The position numbers and the translations under genes were made by a program. From NCBI GenBank assembly GCA_025352235.1, contig JANXTU010000061.1:1-33866 (forward strand): a stretch of 33,866 nt of DNA. Reading direction: 5' to 3'. Below are positions 24,432 through 31,516 of this stretch, piece by piece. Source of the stretch: Fimbriiglobus sp. (GTDB taxonomy: Bacteria > Planctomycetota > Planctomycetia > Gemmatales > Gemmataceae). The notes under the pieces were generated by a model. The model had not been told where the DNA came from and did no database searches. It worked only from the letters and a program-made list of their open reading frames with translations. Positions within the stretch are counted from its first letter, which is position 1, and every line of letters starts with the position of its first letter.

Positions 24432-24481
24432 TATTAATGTTCATCGGGGATCATCATTAATAATCACCCCTAACATAGGGG
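24432..24481 (-). terminator. Possible terminator, AT-rich double hairpin
   Basis: TATTAATG (24432-24439) pairs with CATTAATA (24455-24462), and CCCCTA (24467-24472) pairs with TAGGGG (24476-24481) around ACA. This AT-rich patch lies 13 bases after the stop of the minus-strand gene ending at 24494 and separates the ribH side from the array. Termination is inferred from position and fold. Confidence 0.45.
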
Positions 24482-24493
24482 GTAAGGGGGAAT

Positions 24494-24799
24494 TTATTCT
24501 TTAACGTTGGCACGGGGGGTCGTATCTTCCGCGATCCAGTACCGGTACGCCCGACCTTTTTCATCACCGCCCTCTTTGAGCCAGTCCGTCCGGTTGCCAG
24601 CTTCGAGAACTGAGTAAAAGCGGACGCGGTTCACCCGCACCGCCTCCGGCAGGCGCTCCCAGATTTCTTCTCTCGTCAACGCTTGTTCCCGGTTCGCGGG
24701 CAACAGCCTCCGAATCGCCAGCCGGAGGTCATCCTTGCGTCCGTCTTCGTGTTCGCGCTTCGCTTCGGCGCCGGCTCCGGTTGCTTGTTCCGAGCTCAC
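24494..24799 (-). CDS. Hypothetical protein, possible remnant of a larger gene
   Basis: A frame of 101 residues from a GTG. LRLAIRRLLPANREQALTRE then EIWERLPEAVRVNRVRFYSV looks like a small helical (winged-helix-like) C-terminal domain such as ends some plasmid or phage AAA/primase proteins; this is a loose resemblance. Protein-like sequence continues upstream of the GTG in the same frame (AEWLVELDPTTNEYRAV) to the ribH stop codon at 24866-24868, with no start codon, and there is no good ribosome binding site. It may therefore be the 3' remnant of a larger gene whose beginning was lost where it joined ribH. Function unknown. Confidence 0.5.
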   Translation of the reverse strand: MSSEQATGAGAEAKREHEDGRKDDLRLAIRRLLPANREQALTREEIWERLPEAVRVNRVRFYSVLEAGNRTDWLKEGGDEKGRAYRYWIAEDTTPRANVKE

Positions 24800-24865
24800 G
24801 GCGCGGTACTCGTTCGTGGTCGGGTCGAGTTCGACGAGCCATTCGGCGGGTGACGGCCGGTTCGT

Positions 24866-25327
24866 TCACGCCAATTTCGCCAGCAGGTTCACCGTTTCGA
24901 TGGCGGTCACGGCCGCTTCGAAGCCTTTGTTGCCGGCTTTGGCGCCGGCGCGGTGGATCGCTTGCTCGAGGGTTTCGCACGTCAGCACGCCGTAGATCAC
25001 GGGCACGCCCGACTTCAAACCGGCGTTGAGGATGCCGTGGGTCGCGGCCCCGGCGACGTGGTCGTAATGGTCGGTCTCCCCGCGGATAATGCAGCCGAGG
25101 CAGATCACCGCGGCGTAGTTCCGGCTTTCCGCAAGACGCTGGGCGACCAACGGAATCTCGAACGAGCCGGGGACGCGGATCACATCCACCCGGTCGTCGG
25201 GGACGCCGTGACGGGCGAGCGCATCGCGGGCCCCGGCCAGCAGCGGATCGACCACGAAGGCGTTGAACCGGGCCGCGACGAGCGCAAACCGGCCGGCGGG
25301 AGTGCGGAAATCGCCTTCATACAGCAT
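24866..25327 (-). CDS. ribH: 6,7-dimethyl-8-ribityllumazine synthase
   Basis: Lumazine synthase, the penultimate step of riboflavin synthesis, joins 5-amino-6-ribitylaminouracil to dihydroxybutanone phosphate; the enzyme forms hollow cytoplasmic shells. The 153 residues are the usual length. Motifs: FNAFVVDPLLAGARDAL, VPGSFEIPLVAQ, CLGCIIRGETDHYDHV with catalytic His87, and HRAGAKAGNKG with Arg126 for phosphate binding. The start at 25327 (MLYEGDFRTPAG) matches the family; a GTG at 25387 overlapping the rho stop would add 20 unrelated residues. It is the fourth recognised gene of the polA-coaE-rho cluster, 56 bases after rho. Confidence 0.95.
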   Translation of the reverse strand: MLYEGDFRTPAGRFALVAARFNAFVVDPLLAGARDALARHGVPDDRVDVIRVPGSFEIPLVAQRLAESRNYAAVICLGCIIRGETDHYDHVAGAATHGILNAGLKSGVPVIYGVLTCETLEQAIHRAGAKAGNKGFEAAVTAIETVNLLAKLA

Positions 25328-25383
25328 GGTCGGCTCGCGTATTGAGGGTGAGGGTCTGAGGTCGGGAATCCCGAGGTCGATAC

Positions 25384-26928
25384 TCACGACAGCGTCAGTA
25401 CCTTCAAGAACTCCGCGTTGGTTTTGTGCTTGCTCAGGTGTTTGCGCAAAAGGTCCACGGCTTCGACGGGGGGCATGTCCGAGAGGACTTTGTGCAGGAT
25501 GTGAATCATCCGCAGTTCTTCCTCGGTGCGGAGCAGTTCTTCTTTCCGGGTGCCGGACTCGTTGACGTTGATGGCCGGGTAAACCCGGCGCTCGACCAAG
25601 CGGCGGTCGAGGTGGATTTCCATGTTCCCAGTGCCTTTGAATTCTTCGAAAATGACGTCGTCGAGCTTGCTGCCCGTGTGCACGAGTGCGGTCGCGAGGA
25701 TCGTCAGCGAACCGCCCTCGATGAGGTTGCGGGCCGCGCCGAAGAATCGTTTGGGAATCTGCAGCGCCGTGGCATCGAGGCCGCCCGAGAGGAGTTTGCC
25801 GTTGCCGGGGAGTTCGTTGTTGTAAGCCCGCGCCAACCGGGTGATGCTATCGAGCAGGATCACGACGTCGACGCCGTATTCGACGAGGCGCTTCGCTTTT
25901 TCGAGGACCATCTCGGTCACTTGCACGTGCCGTTCGCTCGGCTCGTCGAAGGTCGAACTCACGACCTCGACCTTCGGCCCCTTCACCGTCCGGCTCATTT
26001 CGGTCACTTCTTCGGGCCGCTCGTCGATCAGCAGCACGATGACGTAACATTCCGGGTGGTTGCGGATGATCGAATTCGCCATCTGCTGGAGAAGGATCGT
26101 CTTGCCGGTGCGGGGCGGCGCGACGATGAGCCCGCGCTGGCCTTTGCCGATCGGACAGATGAGATCGATGATCCGCATGCTGAGATCGGCGGGATCGCTC
26201 TCCAGTTTCAGCCGCTTGTCCGGGTGGATTGCCGTCAGGTCTTGGAACAAGGCTTTTTGATGCAAAACTTCCGGGTCGTGGAGGTTGATCGCCTCGACGC
26301 GCAACAGGGCGAAGTACCGCTCGTTCTCCTTGGGAGGGCGGATTTGACCGGCGACCACCGACCCGGTGCGCAGGCCGAAGCGGCGGATCTGGCTCGGCGA
26401 AATGTAGATGTCGTCCGGGCAGGGCAAGTAGTTGTAGTCCGGGCTGCGGAGGAAGCCGAAGCCGTCGGGGAGGACTTCGAGCGTCCCTTCGCCGAACATC
26501 AGCCCGTTCTGCTTCACCCGCTCTTTGAGGATGCGAAAGATTAAGTCCTGCTTTTTCAGGCCGATCCATTCGTCGCGCGGGATATCGTCGTCGCTCGCCC
26601 CGGCTTGCAATTGGGCGAGGGTCATCTGCTGCAACTGCGTGATGTACGTGTTGCCGCGCTTGATTTCCTCGAACCGGGAGTTGGTCTCGGCGTCGAAGCC
26701 GCGCTCGTTGGGGTCGATCACCCGTTCGACCGGGGCGGGCTTGGGTGGCTCGATTTCTCGCGACGGCGAGGTCGGGTTTTCCAGCGGAGTTGGGTTTTCC
26801 AGCGGAGTTGGGTCTTCGAGCGGGGTCGGCTCCTCGGTGGGCTGTTCCTCGGTCGCGGGCTGCGGCTTCGCCTTGGCTTTCGCCGAGGGTCTGCGAACGG
26901 GTGTCGGTTCCGGCACTTCGTCAGTCAT
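25384..26928 (-). CDS. rho: Transcription termination factor Rho
   Basis: Rho helicase, 514 residues. An acidic, proline-rich N-terminal extension (about 70 residues) contains three 6-residue repeats (PTPLEN/D). Then comes the RNA-binding cold-shock-like domain ([19 protein letters not shown]) and the ATPase: Walker [10 protein letters not shown] (about 269-277), Walker B VVILLD (about 355-360), and the R-loop [20 protein letters not shown]. It terminates untranslated transcripts. The ATG at 26928 is chosen because AAGGA lies 8 bases upstream; an ATG at 26946 would add six residues. It overlaps coaE by 8 bases. Confidence 0.97.
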   Translation of the reverse strand: MTDEVPEPTPVRRPSAKAKAKPQPATEEQPTEEPTPLEDPTPLENPTPLENPTSPSREIEPPKPAPVERVIDPNERGFDAETNSRFEEIKRGNTYITQLQQMTLAQLQAGASDDDIPRDEWIGLKKQDLIFRILKERVKQNGLMFGEGTLEVLPDGFGFLRSPDYNYLPCPDDIYISPSQIRRFGLRTGSVVAGQIRPPKENERYFALLRVEAINLHDPEVLHQKALFQDLTAIHPDKRLKLESDPADLSMRIIDLICPIGKGQRGLIVAPPRTGKTILLQQMANSIIRNHPECYVIVLLIDERPEEVTEMSRTVKGPKVEVVSSTFDEPSERHVQVTEMVLEKAKRLVEYGVDVVILLDSITRLARAYNNELPGNGKLLSGGLDATALQIPKRFFGAARNLIEGGSLTILATALVHTGSKLDDVIFEEFKGTGNMEIHLDRRLVERRVYPAINVNESGTRKEELLRTEEELRMIHILHKVLSDMPPVEAVDLLRKHLSKHKTNAEFLKVLTLS

Positions 26929-27556
26929 CTCGGCATTCCTTTTCATCGATCCAACCCCAGTCCTTCAAGAGTCGAGCCACCGTCGCCCGCAATCCGGATT
27001 CCGTCCCGTCGTTTCGAATCACCGCGTTCGCCCATTCGATTTTCGCCGCCGCCGGCCATTGAGCCGCTTCGCGCCGGGCCAGTTCCACCTCGTCCCACCC
27101 ACTGCGTTCCCGCACCCGAGTCCGGCGTTGCGCTTCCGGCGCATCGAGGTAGACGATGCGGTCGCAGAAGTCGCCCCAGTTCGCTTCCAAAAGCATCGCG
27201 GCATCGAGCACGATAAAACGCACCGCCGCATCGTCCGCCGTCTTCGCCATCTCCACCCGCGCCAGCGTGCCGATGGCCGGGAAGACAACTCCTTCAAGAA
27301 ACTCTCGCTCCGAGGGATCGGCGAAGACGATCGAGCCGATGACCTTCCGATTCGGGGCACCATCCGGCAGCAGAATTCGATTCCCCCAGCGCGCCACCAA
27401 TCGATCCAAGACCTCCGGGAGTGCGAGTGCCCCGTGGCCGAGGCGGTCGCAGTCGATGGCGAACCCGCCCCGCTCCGCGAAGGCCCGTGCCGCCGTCGAT
27501 TTGCCCGCGCCGATGGCCCCGATGAGCCCGAGCACGGGGAGCCGGGCGGGGGTCAT
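26921..27556 (-). CDS. coaE: Dephospho-CoA kinase
   Basis: CoaE phosphorylates dephospho-CoA, the last step of coenzyme A synthesis. The 211 residues are of normal length. The P-loop GAIGAGKST is at 13-21, followed by [14 protein letters not shown] with the substrate-binding Asp, then [26 protein letters not shown] and [20 protein letters not shown] of the lid. The start is fixed by an ATGA overlap with the upstream 46-codon ORF, and its end overlaps the rho start. The tight overlaps indicate one operon with polA, rho and ribH. Confidence 0.95.
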   Translation of the reverse strand: MTPARLPVLGLIGAIGAGKSTAARAFAERGGFAIDCDRLGHGALALPEVLDRLVARWGNRILLPDGAPNRKVIGSIVFADPSEREFLEGVVFPAIGTLARVEMAKTADDAAVRFIVLDAAMLLEANWGDFCDRIVYLDAPEAQRRTRVRERSGWDEVELARREAAQWPAAAKIEWANAVIRNDGTESGLRATVARLLKDWGWIDEKECRDD

Positions 27557-27693
27557 GGGCCATTTCCGTTCGACGATTCGGCCTGAACCACTTGGGCGAG
27601 CGGCTGTTCAGCGTCGAAATCGACCCGGTCGCGGAAGTATTCGCGCAGATCCGAGAGGGTTCGATGCACGGTATCCGCTTGGATTCTTTCCAT
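27553..27693 (-). CDS. 46-residue ORF between polA and coaE
   Basis: A small polar protein, MERIQADTVHRTLSDLREYF and then RDRVDFDAEQPLAQVVQAES, ending in SNGNGP. The first 20 or so residues suggest an amphipathic helix; no known family is recognised. Its start is two bases from the polA stop (TGAGATG), it has a near-perfect ribosome binding site, and its stop overlaps the coaE start (ATGA). This arrangement strongly suggests real translation and coupling. It could be a stand-alone protein or mainly a device to couple coaE to polA. Function unknown. Confidence 0.7.
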   Translation of the reverse strand: MERIQADTVHRTLSDLREYFRDRVDFDAEQPLAQVVQAESSNGNGP

Positions 27694-27694
27694 C

Positions 27695-30577
27695 TCAAAC
27701 CTCCTCCCCATCGAGCCAGTTCGGGCCGCACGATACATCGACTTTCAGCGGCACCTTCAATGCCATCGCGCCGGTCATTTCCCCGCGCACCAAGTCCGCC
27801 AGCGCCGGCGCCTCCGCCGGGGGCACTTCAAACACGAGTTCGTCGTGCACGCTCAGCAGCATCTTCGCTTCCAATTTCTCAGCAGTCATCCGCGAGTGCA
27901 CCCGCAACATCGCCAGTTTGATGAGGTCGGCGGCGCTGCCTTGGATCTCCATGTTGATCGCTTCGCGCTCCGCTTGGTTGCGCTGCCGGTACGTCGAACG
28001 CGGCCGGATGCTGCCGGGGCCAAAGGTGCGCCGCCGGCCCAGAATCGTCGACACGTATTCGTTTGCCCGGGCCTGCGCCAGCAGTTCGTCTTGGTACTGT
28101 TGCACCGTCGGATAGCGCGCGAAGTAGTCGTCGATGAACGTCGCGGCTTCTTTCTTGGTGATGCTCAACCCGATGGCCAAGCCGACGGCGCTGATGCCGT
28201 AGATGACGCCGAAGTTGACCGTCTTCGCCACGCGGCGCTGATCCTTCGTCACTTCGGCGTCCGGCACTTTGAAGACCTGCGCCGCGACGCTGGTATGAAT
28301 GTCGCGATCGGCGTGGAACGCGGCCACCATATTTGCGTCGTCGCAGAAGTGGGCCAAGAACCGGAGTTCGATTTGCGAGTAGTCGGCCGTGAGAATTTGC
28401 CAGCCATCGCGGGCGATGAACGCCTGGCGGATCTGCCGGCCCTGCTCGCGCCGCGTCGGGATGTTTTGCAAGTTCGGGTCGGACGAACTCAGCCGGCCGG
28501 TGAACGTCACGGTCTGGTTGAACGACGTGTGCACCCGCCCCGTGTCCGGGTTTGCGATCGCCGGCAGGGCATCGACGTAGGTACTCTTCAACTTGGCGAC
28601 TTGCCGGTGCTCGATCAACCTCCGGGGCAGTTCGTGCCCCAGCGCGGCGAGGCGTTCGAGACTCTCTTGGTCGGTACTGGCATCCCCGGTCGTGCCGGTG
28701 CGCTTCTGGATCGGCAGGTTCAATTCGTCGAACAAGATCGTCCGAAGTTGCGGCAGCGAGCCGATGTTGAACGCGCGCCCGGCGAGCCGGTAGATGTCGG
28801 CTTCGATGCCGGCGAGTTGCCCGCCCATCTCTTCGGACAGCAGTTTCAACTTTGGCACGTCGATCCGGATGCCGTTGAATTCCATTTCGGCGAGGACGTC
28901 GATCAACGGCAGCTCGAGTTCGTCGTAGAGCTTGCGGAGGCCGGACGGTTCGAGTTGCGGTTCGAGGAAATCGGCGAGGCGCAATGCGGCGTCGGCGTCT
29001 TCCCCGGCGTACGCGCATACCTTGTCCGTCGGCACGGCGTCCATCGTGATTTGCTTCTTGCCGTTCTTGCCGATCAGCGATTCGATGGGGACGTTGCGGT
29101 GTTTGAAGTAGCGCAGCGCCAGGTCGTCGAGGTTGTGCAGCCGCTCACCGGCGTGCAGCAAATAGTCGGCGATCATCGAATCGCCGGTAATCCCAACCAG
29201 GCGAACGCCGACCCGCCGGAAGACGAGCAGATCGTACTTGATGTTTTGATTCACCTTGCCGACGGACGGGTCTTCGAGCAGCGGCTTCAGTGACAGCAGC
29301 GTGTCCGTGGCGTCGAGCAGCGCCGACCCTTTCGGCCCACGCAGCGGGAGGTAGCAGGCCTCTTCCGCTTTCCACGCCACGGCAATGCCGACGATCTCGG
29401 CCCGCATCGGATCGAGGGACGTCGTTTCGAGATCGATGGCGAAGCGCTTCTGCCGTCGGAGTTCCGCGAGGACGACGGCAAAGGTTTCGGGCGTATCAAC
29501 GAGTCGGTAATTCCCGACCCAACCGTCGTCGATAATCGCGACCGCTTCGGACGTCGCGCCGTTGTTGTCGATGAGGTCGAAGAGCGACGGCTGCCCCGGC
29601 CGCGGCTTTCGCATCTTCGACGGTTCGTCCGGAGCGACCGCCGTCGGAGCCGGCGCCGCGACCAACTCGGCATTCCGCGCTGCGCCGGCTTTGGTCAGCG
29701 TGGCCCGCACGCGGTTGGCGAAGCCGCGGAACCCGAAGTTTTGGAACAATTCGAGCAGCTCTTGCCCGTGCCAATCGCGGCGGCGCCAGCCTTCCCAATC
29801 GAACGGGATCGGCGCGTCGGTGCGCAGCGTCACGAGCTTCCGGCAGAGTTCAATCGTCCCGTCGGTCGATGCTTTCCGCACCGATTCGCGCAACTTCGGG
29901 CCACCGAGGTAGTCGATGTTCTCGATGATCTTTTCGAGGGTGCCGTATTCCTTCAGCCACTTGCTCGCGGTCTTCGCCCCGCAGCCCGGGACGCCGGGGA
30001 TATTGTCGACCGAGTCGCCGACGAGGGTCTGGTAGTCGATCACCTGATTCGGCCGGATGCCCCAATCGGCGAGCAGTCCGGCCGCGTCGAGGATTTCCCC
30101 CTTGCGGAGATTCTGGATCTTCACGCGGTCGCTCAGCAACTGCCGGCAGTCTTTGTCGCTCGAGCAGAGAAAGACTTCGCAACCGCGTTCGTCGGCTTGC
30201 CGGGCGAGCGTGGCGATGATGTCGTCGGCCTCGAAGCCGGGCAGCTTCAACACCGGCACGCCCATGGCATTCAGCACGAGGTCGATCATCGGCAATTGCG
30301 CGACTAAGTCATCCGGCGGCGGGTCGCGGTGGGCTTTGTATTCGACGTACAAATCGTTGCGGAAGGTCGGGTCTTTGGTGTCGAAGGTCGCCAGCAGGTA
30401 GGTCGCGCCTCGGTCGTACAGGTCCATGATCGCCCGGGTCACGCCGAAGACGGCGTTCGTCGCCCGGCCATCCGGAGAGTTCATCGGCGGCATGCCGTGG
30501 AACATCTGGAAGACGAGCCCGTGCGTGTCGATCAGGTAGACGCGCTCGGCGGCCGACTGCGATGGTGAAGGATCCAC
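27695..30577 (-). CDS. polA: DNA polymerase I
   Basis: DNA polymerase I, 960 residues from the GTG at 30577. The 5'-3' exonuclease domain begins VYLIDTHGLVFQMFHG and includes GFEADDIIATLA and GDSVDNIPGVPGCGAKTA. The 3'-5' proofreading domain keeps its metal residues (FAIDLETTSLDP with Asp382 and Glu384, NQNIKYD, YAGEDADAAL), so it should proofread. The polymerase domain has TADYSQIELRFLAHF, the O-helix RRVAKTVNFGVIYG, and SVHDELVFEV with the catalytic HDE. It fills gaps in repair and removes Okazaki primers. The frame stays open to 30703, but the extra 42 residues are proline/arginine-rich and unlike the family; AGG precedes the GTG. It is the first gene of the operon. Confidence 0.95.
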   Translation of the reverse strand: MDPSPSQSAAERVYLIDTHGLVFQMFHGMPPMNSPDGRATNAVFGVTRAIMDLYDRGATYLLATFDTKDPTFRNDLYVEYKAHRDPPPDDLVAQLPMIDLVLNAMGVPVLKLPGFEADDIIATLARQADERGCEVFLCSSDKDCRQLLSDRVKIQNLRKGEILDAAGLLADWGIRPNQVIDYQTLVGDSVDNIPGVPGCGAKTASKWLKEYGTLEKIIENIDYLGGPKLRESVRKASTDGTIELCRKLVTLRTDAPIPFDWEGWRRRDWHGQELLELFQNFGFRGFANRVRATLTKAGAARNAELVAAPAPTAVAPDEPSKMRKPRPGQPSLFDLIDNNGATSEAVAIIDDGWVGNYRLVDTPETFAVVLAELRRQKRFAIDLETTSLDPMRAEIVGIAVAWKAEEACYLPLRGPKGSALLDATDTLLSLKPLLEDPSVGKVNQNIKYDLLVFRRVGVRLVGITGDSMIADYLLHAGERLHNLDDLALRYFKHRNVPIESLIGKNGKKQITMDAVPTDKVCAYAGEDADAALRLADFLEPQLEPSGLRKLYDELELPLIDVLAEMEFNGIRIDVPKLKLLSEEMGGQLAGIEADIYRLAGRAFNIGSLPQLRTILFDELNLPIQKRTGTTGDASTDQESLERLAALGHELPRRLIEHRQVAKLKSTYVDALPAIANPDTGRVHTSFNQTVTFTGRLSSSDPNLQNIPTRREQGRQIRQAFIARDGWQILTADYSQIELRFLAHFCDDANMVAAFHADRDIHTSVAAQVFKVPDAEVTKDQRRVAKTVNFGVIYGISAVGLAIGLSITKKEAATFIDDYFARYPTVQQYQDELLAQARANEYVSTILGRRRTFGPGSIRPRSTYRQRNQAEREAINMEIQGSAADLIKLAMLRVHSRMTAEKLEAKMLLSVHDELVFEVPPAEAPALADLVRGEMTGAMALKVPLKVDVSCGPNWLDGEEV
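27699..27707 (-). promoter_or_regulatory. Ribosome binding site inside the end of polA
   Basis: GGAGGAGGT on the minus strand, five bases before the ATG of the 46-codon ORF at 27693. It encodes the final Glu-Glu-Val of polA and ends next to the polA stop. It is the strongest Shine-Dalgarno match noticed in the window and decides the start of the small ORF. Confidence 0.8.
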
Positions 30578-30915
30578 GCGACCTGCCGGGGGCTGGGGGT
30601 GGAGGGACCGGGTTGTTTCGGATCTCGCTCGACTCGGGCGGGGTCGAGACAGGCCGGGAGCGGGACGGTCGAGCGAGAATACGCGCAGATAATGCACAAT
30701 CAATGTACGGGCGCGGTGCGAATGGTGTCAAGGGGGGGCGGGTATCGCGCGGTCACAGATTCAGGGCCTTCGGTTGGATCGGCTCGTCGAAGGTGTTGTT
30801 TCCCGTACGCTTCGCCGGGTCGCATCGGTGCCCGCGAGTTCGGAACTGATTTCGCAGCGGGCTACGAATGCCGGACGATCTCACGGCCGCCTTGACTTTG
30901 GCAACGCAGGGCGGT
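30578..30915. other. Intergenic region upstream of polA
   Basis: I see no credible gene here. The polA frame remains open to 30703 but looks non-coding. The polA promoter should lie here: on the minus strand TTGATT and ATTATC occur near 30680-30700, but the spacing is poor and this is not a firm call. Confidence 0.4.
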
Positions 30916-31223
30916 TTAGGGTGCGCTCTCGGCGAAAGCAGCGATCCGACGGATCACAACGACCGGCTCCGTATCGTGGACCCCGTATTCGACGTACAGC
31001 GGAATCACGGACACCCGGCGGAGGTCATGTGCAGCTTGGCAAAGTGGTAGAGCGGTTCTCCCTCTTCACGCGGATCGAGTTGGAGCCGACGCAGGATCGT
31101 TCGGAAAGCACCCACGACATCCGCAGCGGGCCGGTCGAATGCGATAGCCCGAAGCTGGGGACCGGCGAGTCCGAGCATATCGACTCGGAACCGAGGTTTT
31201 GCCGCGCCGTTGGTCTGAGCCAT
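30916..31223 (-). pseudogene. Small toxin-like (ParE/RelE-like) protein, frameshifted
   Basis: The reading frame from 31223 gives MAQTNGAAKPRFRVDMLGLA, PQLRAIAFDRPAADVVGAFR, TILRRLQLDPREEGEPLYHF and then stops at 31005 after a few unrelated residues. A second frame continues the protein: LRRVSVIPLYVEYGVHDTE, VVVIRRIAAFAESA and TAA at 30916. One base missing near 31025 explains both. The joined protein of about 101 residues has the layout of small RelE/ParE-like toxins (D-P-x-x-x-G-E-P-L, then P-L-x-V-x-Y-x-V, then V-V-V-I-R). The ATG directly abuts the stop of the preceding 74-residue gene, so the two are coupled. As it stands the toxin is broken unless the base is a sequencing error. Confidence 0.65.
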
Positions 31224-31448
31224 TCAACCGGCCCCCTTTTTGGAATCGATCCGGTCACGATCCGCTTTCCAGATGTCCAAGTCCCGTTCCAGTTCGGCCA
31301 GCACATCCTCGGCCGGGGTGCGCGGCAGGTCGTCATCCAGATACTGCATGAGATCTTCGACGGTGAACAACTTCTTCTGTTCGTCGTAGAAGGCGGCCAA
31401 CTCCTCCGGAGTGATCTCCGGCTGCGGGACCGCGGTTTCTTCGTCCAT
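31224..31448 (-). CDS. Putative antitoxin of the frameshifted toxin
   Basis: A very acidic protein of 74 residues, MDEETAVPQPEITPEELAAF then FTVEDLMQYLDDDLPRTPAE, ending in KADRDRIDSKKGAG. It has no recognisable DNA-binding motif. The length, the charge and the position just before a RelE/ParE-like gene, with no gap between stop and start, suggest an antitoxin. The start at 31448 is chosen because the 24 upstream residues of the open frame are unlike the rest. It lies 68 bases after the stop of the cytochrome gene on the same strand. Confidence 0.62.
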   Translation of the reverse strand: MDEETAVPQPEITPEELAAFYDEQKKLFTVEDLMQYLDDDLPRTPAEDVLAELERDLDIWKADRDRIDSKKGAG

Positions 31449-31516
31449 GTCTCGTTCCTCCGAATGGATTGCACACCGATCCAATTCTACCCGCCCGTCG
31501 ATCCCGCACCATCGCT

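Noticed and set aside
23733-24437. Long open frames across the repeat array (for example 234 residues on the plus strand)
   Set aside because: They repeat the same peptide with each DNA unit and exist on both strands; this is a by-product of the repeats.
24866-25384. FMN riboswitch controlling ribH
   Set aside because: ribH is 56 bases after rho in an operon; there is no room for the aptamer and no matching conserved core was seen.
27845-29293. 482-residue plus-strand frame opposite polA
   Set aside because: It is a shadow of the polA coding strand with no recognisable domain.
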